Shown piece by piece: positions 8,114 to 17,382 of a stretch of DNA of 64,000 bases. Made by a program: the position numbers and the translations under genes. Source of the stretch: Acidimicrobiales bacterium (lineage in GTDB: Bacteria > Actinomycetota > Acidimicrobiia > Acidimicrobiales > JAKAVM01); NCBI GenBank assembly GCA_027452005.1, contig DAIDHF010000004.1, positions 1 to 64,000 on the forward strand. The letters run 5' to 3'. The notes under the pieces were generated by a model. The model did no database searches. It saw only the letters and a program-made list of their open reading frames with translations, and was not told the origin of the DNA. The first letter of the stretch is position 1. Every line of letters begins with the position of its first letter.

Positions 8114-9304
8114 ATGACAGATCTGTCAACAAGAAATACCATAGCCAGAAAGACCGCCATAGTTGGGATAGGGGCCACTGAGTTCTCCAAGGACTCGGGT
8201 CGAAGTGAGCTTCAACTCGCAGTTGAGGCAACCCTGGCGGCAATTTCCGATGCAGGGCTCAAGCCGGGCGATATAGATGGCATGGTGACCTACTCTGCAG
8301 ACACCAACCCTGATATCGACATAGCTCGGGCTGCCGGGATTGGAGAGCTTACTTTTTTCTCGCGGGTTCACTACGGAGGCGGGGCGTGCTGTGGGACCAT
8401 ACTCCAGGCCGTCCTGGCCGTGGCGACCGGGGTGGCTACCAACGTAGTGTGCTACCGGGCATTCAATGAGCGGTCCGGGAACCGGTTTGGGGCTGGAGTT
8501 CAAAATCGTCCCCCCGTCCCGAGTGCCGAGAACGCTCAGTTTGCCTGGTATGCACCTTTTGGCCTTCTAACCCCGGCCCAGTGGGTGGCTATGTTTACCC
8601 GACGTTATATGCATCAATATGGGGCAAGTGGAGACGACCTGGGCCGTGTGGCCGTGGCAGGCCGGGATTTTGCCTCTACAAACCCTAAGGCGTGGTTTTA
8701 TAACAAGCCAATCACTCTAGAAGACCACCAGAACTCTCGCTATATTGCCGAGCCCCTCAGACTTTTGGACTGCTGCCAGGAGAGTGATGGAGGCCAGGCA
8801 GTCGTCGTAACCACCTTGGATCGCGCCAGAGACCTTCCCAACCGACCAGCCATTATTGCTGGTGTGGCCCAGGGAGCTGGGGAGAAACAGGACATGATGA
8901 CCAGCTACTACCGAGACAATATTGCTCACCTCCCTGAGATGGCTCTAGTCGCGAGGCAGATCTGGGAGATGTCTGAGGTGGGTGTGAAAGACTTATCTTG
9001 TGCGATCCTTTATGACGCATTTACACCATTTGTACTGATGCAGCTGGAAGATTTCGGGTTTTGTCCCCGGGGCCAAGCAAAAGACTATGTCAAGGATGGC
9101 AATATTGGTCGTGGTGCCAAGACCCCCATAAATACTCACGGGGGCCAACTCGGAGAGGCATACATCCACGGGATGAACGGGATTGCCGAGGGGGTTCGCC
9201 AGATTCGGGGAACTTCGCCGAACCAACTAGACAAGGTGGAAAATGTCTTGGTGTCATCGGGAACTGGGGTCCCGACAAGCGCCATGGTCCTCACCCAGGA
9301 CTAA
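8114..9304 (+). CDS. ltp2: Steroid side-chain aldolase Ltp2 (thiolase-like)
   Basis: A 396-residue thiolase-superfamily protein. IVGIGATEFSKDSGRSEL, ARAAGIGELTFFS, YRAFNERSGNRFG and GGQLGEAYIHGMNGIAEGVR match remembered Ltp2 sequences very well. Ltp2 is a retro-aldolase that splits 17-hydroxy-3-oxo-4-pregnene-20-carboxyl-CoA into androstenedione and propionyl-CoA and works with the DUF35 domain of ChsH2. Classical thiolase Cys and His residues are not used; tyrosines are, and candidates are in LYDAFTPF and LGEAYIHG. ATG start with AGGAG ten bases upstream. Last gene of the plus-strand cluster. Confidence 0.92.
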   Translation: MTDLSTRNTIARKTAIVGIGATEFSKDSGRSELQLAVEATLAAISDAGLKPGDIDGMVTYSADTNPDIDIARAAGIGELTFFSRVHYGGGACCGTILQAVLAVATGVATNVVCYRAFNERSGNRFGAGVQNRPPVPSAENAQFAWYAPFGLLTPAQWVAMFTRRYMHQYGASGDDLGRVAVAGRDFASTNPKAWFYNKPITLEDHQNSRYIAEPLRLLDCCQESDGGQAVVVTTLDRARDLPNRPAIIAGVAQGAGEKQDMMTSYYRDNIAHLPEMALVARQIWEMSEVGVKDLSCAILYDAFTPFVLMQLEDFGFCPRGQAKDYVKDGNIGRGAKTPINTHGGQLGEAYIHGMNGIAEGVRQIRGTSPNQLDKVENVLVSSGTGVPTSAMVLTQD

Positions 9305-9469
9305 GCTGCCCTAGCGCGGGCCTCGAGGAGCGTAAAACCACCTAGTTGGTCCTAGCAGTTTTTCAAGAATCCGTCTATGTAGCGTATGTTATCCTGCTAA
9401 CTTAGAGTTTGAGGTTGCTACCAAAACCGGGGCCACCTTGGGCCAAACGTCTACACACGGAGGGCATAG

Positions 9470-12400
9470 TTGCCACTATTTCTTCATCTCACTCAAGTGT
9501 CCGAATATCACTCGCCTCGTGGATCGCGAGTTTTTAGTCACCGAAGTTCTAATGGCTATAGGACGGGGAAAACAAAGGGGCTTATTCGAGTAGCCGTTGG
9601 AGTGTTCACGGTAGCCGCGACACTTGCCGTGACCCAGGTTGGAGCTTTTGGAGTCGTGGCGCCGGCTACTTCCCCCATTGCCGTGGGCATTGTGCAAAAC
9701 GTAGATACAACTAATTCAGTCAACTCAGTTGATTGCACTAGCTCCTCATTTTGCATGGCAGTTGACGGGGCATCCCCAAGTAACTCGGTGATCTTCAACG
9801 GGTCGAACTGGACGGTCACCTCGACAGCGTTATCCCCTGCAACGCCTTTAGCACACGTGTCGTGTGTAACCAGCTTGATTTGCTTTTCAACTGACGGTAG
9901 TTCCATATATGAATACAAGTCAGGAAACACACCCCCATGGTTTTCAGTTACACCCACTCCAAGTCCTGCATCGGTATTCTCCTCGATTAGTTGTGCAAAT
10001 TCGGGAGCTGGTTTCTGCGTTGCAGTTGGTGCAGCCGGAGAAGTCTATGAATACAATGGAACAACTTGGTCGAGTGCCATCAGCAACGATTCCACGAACA
10101 ACATTACCTCTGTGTCGTGTCCTAGCTCAACCTTTTGTGCGGCTGTGGATTCGGCGGGCAATACCGACATGTTCAACGGAGCTACTTGGACGGTAACGGC
10201 GGCCCCAGTACCAACTCATACTCCTACAATAGTCCCGGCCTTCACATCGGTATCTTGTTCAACCCTTAGCTTCTGTGTGGCCACTACCTCAACCCCTGAC
10301 ACCGCAGGGTCCTCGTACATGCTTTACTACGTGTACCAATCCAATGGAACCTCGGTTGCCTGGAACTACTACCAGTCCACCGATCTAAATCCCATGGCAT
10401 CAGTCAGTTGTCCTACCGAGACAGTTAGCCCCAACAGCCTTGGAGTATTTTGTCTGGCAAGCGATAAACCAACTTCTGCTTCGTCAGGGTATCTGTTCTT
10501 TAACGGAGCCACCTGGTCCCAGTCAACTCTGGTCGATTCGACGTCTGCTATTACCCAGGTTAGCTGCATCTCTCCGACGCTTTGTTATGGCTCAGATGGA
10601 ACCGGAGATGTGGTCCTTTACAATGGCCAAGGTTGGGCTTATCCACTTCCGTGGTCGCCAAACCCGGTTGACGCAGCACACGCACTTACCTCCATATCCT
10701 GTCCGCTTAGTGCAAGCACAGTCTTTTGCGCCGCTGGTGATGGAGCCGGAAACGTATACCTGACGTCTTCAGGAACCACTTGGTCTGATTCAGTAACCAC
10801 CCATGACACAAATCCAATAAATGCGATTACGTGTTCCAGCTCAACCTTTTGTATGGAGACCGATTCGCTCAAAAATACCAACACGTATAATGGAACCGTC
10901 TGGGGTGCCTCGGTTACCGCAACTGGTCTTACCAACGCTCTGACATCAATATCGTGTATTAGCTCCTCCCTGTGCGTAGGGGCCGACTCAACGGCCACCA
11001 CGCCTTACCAGTGCACTGGCGGGCCGCCTTGTACTTGGGCTGCCGGAACTGCCGGAACCAGCGCCTATAATGCGGTGTCATGTGCCTCGGCGACGTTTTG
11101 TATGGCCGTTGGGCTAAGCGGAGAGGCTGCAACATATCCGGGTTCTGGTACTACCTGGGCTCCAATCACGGCAGTTGACACGAATAATTTTACCGCCGTG
11201 TCATGCATGTCGAGTTCGTTTTGTCTGGCAGTAGATAACCTTGGCTATGCCTACGCCTACAACGGGACAACCTGGACGAAGGAAACCGGGGCCAAGATTG
11301 ACGCCAACGCGTCGCCCGCATTGGACTCAGTTACATGTACGAGTGTTGAGTACTGCGTGGCCATGGACGGGACAAATGGGGACGCGTATGTAGACGTGGG
11401 AGGGTTCTGGTCGCAGAAAGAGGCGGTGGACTCCGGGACAACTAGTGTGGACGTCTCCTGTGTTGCCGTGGGCTACTGCTTTGCAACTGACAACGGGGGA
11501 AACATTTTGGAGTTAGCCAATACCCCGCCTGCTCTTTCGGGGGCCCCAACAGTTGCCCCGTCGGGTTCGGGATCCCTTCAGGCGACCTGGACAGCACCCA
11601 GTCCACCTGGAGGTTTTGGTGGAGTTTCGTCAGGGTCTTACGTGGTCACTTTGATAAACGCGTCGACCACCCCGGTGTCTGAGGAGAACTTTCCAAATGC
11701 GACCACAACTTACACTGCTAGCAGTCTTCAGAAAGGTGACTCGTATGTGTTCTGTGTGTCAATTGTAACTCAGCTTGGAGAGTCCCTTCCCAACTGTGCC
11801 AGCCCGGCCACGGTTGTTGGCAACCCTGGCGGGGTAGTCTTTGTGGCCCACACGTCGAGTTGCACGGTCGGGTCTAAGCCAACTGGCCTTACATCACTCT
11901 CACCGATTCCGACCAACCCGTATGGGAACGGATACGCAGGGGCCTTTGCCGACATGGGACCGTTCTATCTATGCGTTACTGATCCCAATGGGTATGTGGT
12001 TGATGCCTCCTCCAGTGTCACGGTTGGCTTTTTCGCCTTCAACAATGGAAACTTTGCCAATGGGACAATTTTTTCTGGAACGCCCTACGGTCCTCCTCTG
12101 CCGAGTATTGGCGGTCTAGATTCGGTGACAGTCTCCTCTGGTAGTGCAGCCTCTAGTGCTGTCTACTTTGGGACCCCAACAGCTGGGGCTAGTTATACGG
12201 TTTGGGCTAATGCCCCCAATCAATTTACTCCCAACTGTGGGCTGGGATCTTCAGGATATGGTTGTGCGATCGTGAACGCCGACGTCCAGGCCGCCCCATC
12301 TGGAGTCGGATCTCCAAGTGTGGTTGTAGCCCCGAACACGGCAGCATCAAGTGCTACGTACACTGTTACCTTTACCGCAACGTCGGCATTGAGTACCAGT

Positions 12401-14431
12401 GACTACTATCTTATAGATGCTTCTGGCGGAGCAGCTGGGACAGTATTCCCATCTCTTAGCACCGACTACTCGGTTACCGACCTTACCAATGCAGCTGGGA
12501 CTGGCCTGGAGAGTGTAAGCCCCGTACCCTTCAATACGGGTTCAACGGTTGCAATTGAGGTCCCAGGACCAGTCAGTGCTGGTGATGAGATTCAGCTCAC
12601 AATTTCAAATGTGACTAATCCCTCGTCTCCTGGGTCTGCTGATTACATGTACGTGTATACCAGCCAAGACGGACTACCTACCAAGACAAACTCGTACGCT
12701 ATTGGGGTCGGGTCGACCATGGCGATCCTGTCAGGTAATAATCAGAGCACCGGACTCGACCAGGCCTTTGGTTCAGTGCTTGAGGTGGTAATTAAAAATG
12801 CGAGTGGGGTCGTCCAGCCCAATATTCAGGTCACCTTTACGGCCCCTATCCAAGGTGCATCAGGCACCTTTCAGGCTTCTGGGTCTTATCTTGAGTCTGA
12901 CACGACTAACGCCCAAGGGGTAGCTACGTCAAGCATCTTTACGTCTAACTCTACCGGGGGAACTTATACGATTTTTGCGAAGGCCCCTGGGGTGAGCACG
13001 GTTATCTTCACCATGACAAACGGGTCCAATCAAGCCATTTCAACGATCAACTCGGCACTGATTGCAAGTCCGACCCTGGTGGCAGCGAATGGAGTCACTC
13101 CGACCTTGTTGACCGTTACTCTAATGAATGGATCAAAGGTGCCCGTACAGAATAAAACAATCTCCGTGGCCGCCTCTAGTGGTACATCTGCTGTTGTAAC
13201 TGCGGTGAATCCCGTAACTAACTCAAATGGGCAAGCGACGTTTGAAGCTACTGATACGGTAGCAGAGACGGTCACCTTTACAGCCTCTGACACGACGGAC
13301 TCGGTAACAGTAAACGAACAGGCCCAAGTTACCTTTACCGCTACCCCGGTAGTAACGGTAAACCCAACCCAGCTGAACTTTACCTCCCAGGCGGTTGGGA
13401 CCAAGTCAACCTCACAAACGGTTACCTTCAAGAATGGTGGGGGAGAGAGTCTGACTATTTTCAACATAACCGTTCAGGGACCCGATCAAAACGACTTTAC
13501 GATCTCGGGCACAAACTGTTCGGGAACCCAACTCGGGGCAGGCCAGAGTTGTTCAATCTTTGTAGAGTTCACCCCGGTTGGTACGGGTACGAGAAGCGCC
13601 TCTCTGGAGATTATCGACAACGCAGTAACTAGTCCGCAGATTATCACGGCCACCGGGATAGGTTCGGGCTCCACCACGACCACTTCGGCTACCGGATACT
13701 GGTTAGCCGGATCCAATGGACAGGTATATCCCTTCAAGGCTGCTGGCAACTTTGGGTCGGCGGCAAATATTGCCCTTGCCGCGCCTGTAGTTGGAATGGC
13801 CGACAACATCACCCAGACCGGTTACTGGTTGGCGGCTTCTGACGGTGGAGTGTTTACCTATGGTGCTGCAAACTTCTGGGGTTCGGCGGGAAATCTACGC
13901 CTAGTTGAACCAGTAGTTGGGATTGCGGCAACCCCGGTTGGCAAAGGTTACTGGCTAGTTGCCGCCGACGGTGGAATATTCTCGTATGGGAATGCCGTTT
14001 TTTACGGGTCTATGGGTGGGATAAATCTGACGGCTCCAGTAGTTGGGATGGTCGCCACTCCTGACGGGCGGGGATACTGGGAGGTTGCCTCCGACGGAGG
14101 CGTCTTTACCTTTGGGGACGCCTCATTTGAGGGTTCGGCATCTGGACTGGCTGCGGCCAATGTGGTCGGAATGGCTACGACTCAAGATGGTCTTGGTTAC
14201 TGGTTGGTCGACTCCTTTGGCGACGTATACAACTTTGGGGATGCGGCCAGTTATGGAGGTGCCAACGGTGCACCAGCCTCGGCAATTGCGGCTACTCCTG
14301 ACGGCAAGGGGTACTGGATTGTAACCGTTCTAGGTCAGGTGATTACATTTGGTGACGCCGGATTTGGGGGAGACCTTTCATCGGCGCCACCCACTTACCC
14401 GGTTATAGCAATCGTCCCCGTACACAGTTGA
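9470..14431 (+). CDS. Giant secreted repeat protein (Cys-pair repeats, Ig-like domains, GYW repeats)
   Basis: A 1653-residue exported protein of unknown function. A signal segment (IRVAVGVFTVAATLAVT) lies at about residues 42-60 after a long basic N-region; TTG 9470 is chosen because GGAGG sits six bases upstream. Residues about 85-670 hold 14 repeats of the pattern SxxC(x6-8)FCxAxD, each near 45 residues and often followed by YNGTTW, suggesting beta-propeller blades. A fibronectin III-like segment follows (about 690-790), then Ig-like regions, an ASPM/SPD-2/Hydin-type domain (about 1295-1400, QLNFTSQAVGTKSTSQTVTF) and six repeats with GYWLVAADGG-type cores to the end. It converges with a related gene 15 bases away. 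Probably cell-surface or matrix; adhesion or carbohydrate binding is only a guess. Confidence 0.85.
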   Translation: MPLFLHLTQVSEYHSPRGSRVFSHRSSNGYRTGKTKGLIRVAVGVFTVAATLAVTQVGAFGVVAPATSPIAVGIVQNVDTTNSVNSVDCTSSSFCMAVDGASPSNSVIFNGSNWTVTSTALSPATPLAHVSCVTSLICFSTDGSSIYEYKSGNTPPWFSVTPTPSPASVFSSISCANSGAGFCVAVGAAGEVYEYNGTTWSSAISNDSTNNITSVSCPSSTFCAAVDSAGNTDMFNGATWTVTAAPVPTHTPTIVPAFTSVSCSTLSFCVATTSTPDTAGSSYMLYYVYQSNGTSVAWNYYQSTDLNPMASVSCPTETVSPNSLGVFCLASDKPTSASSGYLFFNGATWSQSTLVDSTSAITQVSCISPTLCYGSDGTGDVVLYNGQGWAYPLPWSPNPVDAAHALTSISCPLSASTVFCAAGDGAGNVYLTSSGTTWSDSVTTHDTNPINAITCSSSTFCMETDSLKNTNTYNGTVWGASVTATGLTNALTSISCISSSLCVGADSTATTPYQCTGGPPCTWAAGTAGTSAYNAVSCASATFCMAVGLSGEAATYPGSGTTWAPITAVDTNNFTAVSCMSSSFCLAVDNLGYAYAYNGTTWTKETGAKIDANASPALDSVTCTSVEYCVAMDGTNGDAYVDVGGFWSQKEAVDSGTTSVDVSCVAVGYCFATDNGGNILELANTPPALSGAPTVAPSGSGSLQATWTAPSPPGGFGGVSSGSYVVTLINASTTPVSEENFPNATTTYTASSLQKGDSYVFCVSIVTQLGESLPNCASPATVVGNPGGVVFVAHTSSCTVGSKPTGLTSLSPIPTNPYGNGYAGAFADMGPFYLCVTDPNGYVVDASSSVTVGFFAFNNGNFANGTIFSGTPYGPPLPSIGGLDSVTVSSGSAASSAVYFGTPTAGASYTVWANAPNQFTPNCGLGSSGYGCAIVNADVQAAPSGVGSPSVVVAPNTAASSATYTVTFTATSALSTSDYYLIDASGGAAGTVFPSLSTDYSVTDLTNAAGTGLESVSPVPFNTGSTVAIEVPGPVSAGDEIQLTISNVTNPSSPGSADYMYVYTSQDGLPTKTNSYAIGVGSTMAILSGNNQSTGLDQAFGSVLEVVIKNASGVVQPNIQVTFTAPIQGASGTFQASGSYLESDTTNAQGVATSSIFTSNSTGGTYTIFAKAPGVSTVIFTMTNGSNQAISTINSALIASPTLVAANGVTPTLLTVTLMNGSKVPVQNKTISVAASSGTSAVVTAVNPVTNSNGQATFEATDTVAETVTFTASDTTDSVTVNEQAQVTFTATPVVTVNPTQLNFTSQAVGTKSTSQTVTFKNGGGESLTIFNITVQGPDQNDFTISGTNCSGTQLGAGQSCSIFVEFTPVGTGTRSASLEIIDNAVTSPQIITATGIGSGSTTTTSATGYWLAGSNGQVYPFKAAGNFGSAANIALAAPVVGMADNITQTGYWLAASDGGVFTYGAANFWGSAGNLRLVEPVVGIAATPVGKGYWLVAADGGIFSYGNAVFYGSMGGINLTAPVVGMVATPDGRGYWEVASDGGVFTFGDASFEGSASGLAAANVVGMATTQDGLGYWLVDSFGDVYNFGDAASYGGANGAPASAIAATPDGKGYWIVTVLGQVITFGDAGFGGDLSSAPPTYPVIAIVPVHS

Positions 14432-14446
14432 ACTGAGTTCTCGGGG

Positions 14447-17290
14447 CTAATTAGGTGCCAGACCCACAACCGGGGGACTGAAACCAAATTCACCGGTCGC
14501 TTGTCCGAGGTCCAAGGAGGTGCCATAGTTAGCCACGTCACCGCTTGAATCAATCATCCAAAAGCCCGTTCCAGCTAGATTGGAGGTGGCGTCGACCACC
14601 GGGGCGGCCATGGGAATTTCACCATAGATTCCGGAGAAGTTGGCATCCCCGTAGGCCCAGATGTTTCCCTCTTGGCTAGCGAGTAGGTATCCCTTCCCAT
14701 CTATTGAGGGCATAATCGCTACCACCCCGGCCTCGGGAGACGGCGTTCCATAAAAGTTGGCATCCCCAAAGGCAAAGACACCTCCGTCAGAGGCCACGAG
14801 CCAGTACCCGCCGCCATCGGGTGTGCTTGCCATTCCCACGACCGGCTTGGCCAAATCAAGTCCTCCGGTAGAGCCATAAAAGTTGGCATCCCCAAAGGTA
14901 AAGACACCTCCGTCAGAGGCCACGAGCCAGTACCCGCCGCCATCAGGGGTCCTAGCCATTCCCACGACCGGCTTAGCTAAGTTGATTCCTTGTAGAGATC
15001 CATACAGCGCTGCATTTCCAAAGGAGTCTACCTGGCCCGATGCTGATACTGCCCAGTAACCCTGGTCTAGAGAGGATAGGATAAATCCTCCCGAGTCACT
15101 AGATCCGCCCACGACGCAGTATGAGTTCGAGACGCATGTTACCGAGTCCACCCTACCAATTACCTGAGAGCTTCCCGGAACTGGCGTCCACGAAGAGCTT
15201 GTCGAGGTTAACTGGTAGATTGAAGTGTCCAGTCCAATCTGGCCAGCACTCCAACAGGTACTACCTGTCGTTTGCAAGACACACGAGATCGAGTTGAGAC
15301 TAAGTTGGGTAGGCAAGCCAGAGTTGTCTGGATCCCAGCTAGATCCAGAGTCGGTAGTCACATATATTGATGAGATACCATCTCCATTTGAATCTAATAG
15401 CCAACATTGAGCTGGGCTAGTACATGACACCGCCGTCTGGGTAGCCTGGAATGTCGATGGGACTGACTGAGTCACCCACGATGACCCCGCGTCAGTCGTT
15501 GAAAACACCTCCAGGGTTCCGGCAATTGGTTGAGGCGAAGAGCTGGTTGGTACGATGCCGGTAACCAAGCAGTCTTGACTGTTTACACAAGAGACACTCT
15601 GGAGAATGGAATTATCCGGAATAGGTCCAGGAGCCAGCGCCTGCCAGGACTTGCCCGAGTCTTGTGATTCATATATGGACGCTCCAATAAGTGATAGACA
15701 CATCCCAGAACTTGTGCACGACACATCTACTACTGTTCTTCCGGGCAGGCCAGACGTCGGAAACCAGCCAAATCCACCATTCGTTGTGTAAAAACCGTAG
15801 TAACCAAGGGCGACACAATCTTGGGTTGAGGAACACGAAATAGAATCTAGAACTGTCTGGTTTAGATACGGCGACATGGTTACATACCACGAACTACCCC
15901 CGTTTTGTGTTGCCATAATTGGAGAACTATCTTGACCAGTTGCAAAGCACTCACTAGCTGAAGGACACGCTATCGATGAAATTTCGGGAGTTGATGGTTC
16001 TCCTTGGTATGTATTTGACCATGTCGTCCCGAAGGCAGAATGGGCCAGATAACTAGACAATACTTGAGGAAGGACGTCGGTTCCGTTAGCTCCCAGGGAC
16101 TGGTCGTAAGTAACCGTCCCGAGACATCCAGTACCGGGTTGACACACCAAAGCAGACGCCCCAGTCGATCTTTGAGAAGTACTTGTTTGAAGTGTTGACT
16201 GGTTCCAGCTAGAGCCACCGTCGAGAGTATAAGCTATGGCGGCCATAGAACCTGACTCGCCTGCAACCCAACAGGTGGTCGGGCTAACACAACTAATCGA
16301 GGTAATTGTCCCATTTGAAGAGGATCCAAATGGGCTAGAGGGTGCATTAGACCAGGTATTTCCACCGTTAGTCGTGAGTTCTAAATATGGGTAGTTCCCT
16401 AGGTCAATACTTCCAGAATATCCACCAGCCCAACACGCGGTTGAAGAAGGACAGTAAATGGAGTTGAGTTCACTAGACCCTAACGATCCTCCGGTATATT
16501 GACTGCCGTCGACCTGCCAACTAACTCCTGCGTTGCTCGTCTCGAAAAGTTGATACGGAAACGACCCTGACTGTGTTGGATAGATGGTCCCGGCCGCAAT
16601 ACACGTGCTGGAGTCATTGCACGAAATTGAGTTGAGGCTACCAAACGTACCTTGAGCTTGCTCGGACCAGCTAGCCCCAGAGTTGTTTGAGTATTCAACT
16701 AACCCGTACGACGAGTTCGGAATCGAGTTGGAGTACTCGGTCCCAACCGCCCAACAGACATTGGAATCTGGGCAAGACACCGAGTTCAACTCGGAGGAGC
16801 CAGGAAGTCCTTGTGAGGGTTGCCATGACTGACCTGCATTGGTCGTATAAATTGCCTGGGCCCCTGTTTCAAGTTGCTCACTAAGACTCACCGGCGTAGG
16901 TGTACTTGCAGAGGACCCAACTACCACGCAGTCGAGGGCACTTGGGCAAGCGATTGACGAAAATGGACCTAACTGGCCAGAGAAATCCTGCAACTGAGAC
17001 CAACTAGTACCAGAATTAGTTGTCTCGAGGATATAACCTCCCGTCCCGGCCATCTCGCCCACGGCCAGGCAGTGACTAGTAGTCATGCAGGCTATTGAAT
17101 TGATCTTAAGCCCACCGGAGCTATGGAAGAGAGATGTCCGTTGTCCAGAAACATCCGAGCTTGTTTTTTGGGAAACTCTAATATGAGGGCCAGCATCCTT
17201 TTGCCGTGCTAGGCCATTGGCTGGTGGCAGGAAAGTAGTAAGCAGTCCCACCAAAGCAAGCTTCCAGCCAAGAGCTGCGATGCTACTCAT
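14447..17290 (-). CDS. Giant secreted repeat protein, second paralogue
   Basis: A 947-residue exported protein with signal peptide (MSSIAALGWKLALVGLL, then PANGLA). About residues 60-730 carry 14 repeats with paired cysteines (SISCxxxxxCWAxG) alternating with TTNGGxSW segments, like BNR/YCF48-type propeller blades. The C-terminal 200 residues contain five GYW-type repeats of 42 residues, two nearly identical at the DNA level. The promoter TTGCAT-18-TAGTAT ends seven bases before the ATG, so the transcript is probably leaderless. Same module set as the convergent gene at 9470 and the gene at 59352, but without the Ig-like insert. Function unknown; surface location inferred. Confidence 0.85.
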   Translation of the reverse strand: MSSIAALGWKLALVGLLTTFLPPANGLARQKDAGPHIRVSQKTSSDVSGQRTSLFHSSGGLKINSIACMTTSHCLAVGEMAGTGGYILETTNSGTSWSQLQDFSGQLGPFSSIACPSALDCVVVGSSASTPTPVSLSEQLETGAQAIYTTNAGQSWQPSQGLPGSSELNSVSCPDSNVCWAVGTEYSNSIPNSSYGLVEYSNNSGASWSEQAQGTFGSLNSISCNDSSTCIAAGTIYPTQSGSFPYQLFETSNAGVSWQVDGSQYTGGSLGSSELNSIYCPSSTACWAGGYSGSIDLGNYPYLELTTNGGNTWSNAPSSPFGSSSNGTITSISCVSPTTCWVAGESGSMAAIAYTLDGGSSWNQSTLQTSTSQRSTGASALVCQPGTGCLGTVTYDQSLGANGTDVLPQVLSSYLAHSAFGTTWSNTYQGEPSTPEISSIACPSASECFATGQDSSPIMATQNGGSSWYVTMSPYLNQTVLDSISCSSTQDCVALGYYGFYTTNGGFGWFPTSGLPGRTVVDVSCTSSGMCLSLIGASIYESQDSGKSWQALAPGPIPDNSILQSVSCVNSQDCLVTGIVPTSSSPQPIAGTLEVFSTTDAGSSWVTQSVPSTFQATQTAVSCTSPAQCWLLDSNGDGISSIYVTTDSGSSWDPDNSGLPTQLSLNSISCVLQTTGSTCWSAGQIGLDTSIYQLTSTSSSWTPVPGSSQVIGRVDSVTCVSNSYCVVGGSSDSGGFILSSLDQGYWAVSASGQVDSFGNAALYGSLQGINLAKPVVGMARTPDGGGYWLVASDGGVFTFGDANFYGSTGGLDLAKPVVGMASTPDGGGYWLVASDGGVFAFGDANFYGTPSPEAGVVAIMPSIDGKGYLLASQEGNIWAYGDANFSGIYGEIPMAAPVVDATSNLAGTGFWMIDSSGDVANYGTSLDLGQATGEFGFSPPVVGLAPN
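14755..15006 (-). repeat. Two tandem 126-bp units encoding the GYW repeat
   Basis: Two successive 126-base units (42 codons) inside the 14447 gene; the first about 80 bases of each are almost identical at the nucleotide level, including synonymous positions. This points to recent duplication or gene conversion of one repeat unit, and to possible copy-number change between strains. Confidence 0.8.
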
Positions 17291-17297
17291 CTAAACC

Positions 17298-17327
17298 ATA
17301 CTAGGATGCAAGATTCCTAACATGCAA
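17298..17327 (-). promoter_or_regulatory. Leaderless-type promoter of the 14447 gene
   Basis: On the minus strand TTGCAT (17327-17322), an 18-base spacer, TAGTAT (17303-17298), then seven bases to the ATG at 17290. With normal spacing transcription would begin at or beside the start codon. There is no ribosome site, as expected for a leaderless actinobacterial mRNA. Confidence 0.5.
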
Positions 17328-17382
17328 TGGCGGCCTCTCGGGAGCGCCTAAAAGTAGAATCTCCAAGTTTCCTAAATATATG

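Noticed and set aside
13030-13467. 145-codon minus-strand ORF, valine-rich, inside the first giant gene
   Set aside because: Arises from the Thr/Ser-rich repeat codons on the other strand; no signal or family feature.
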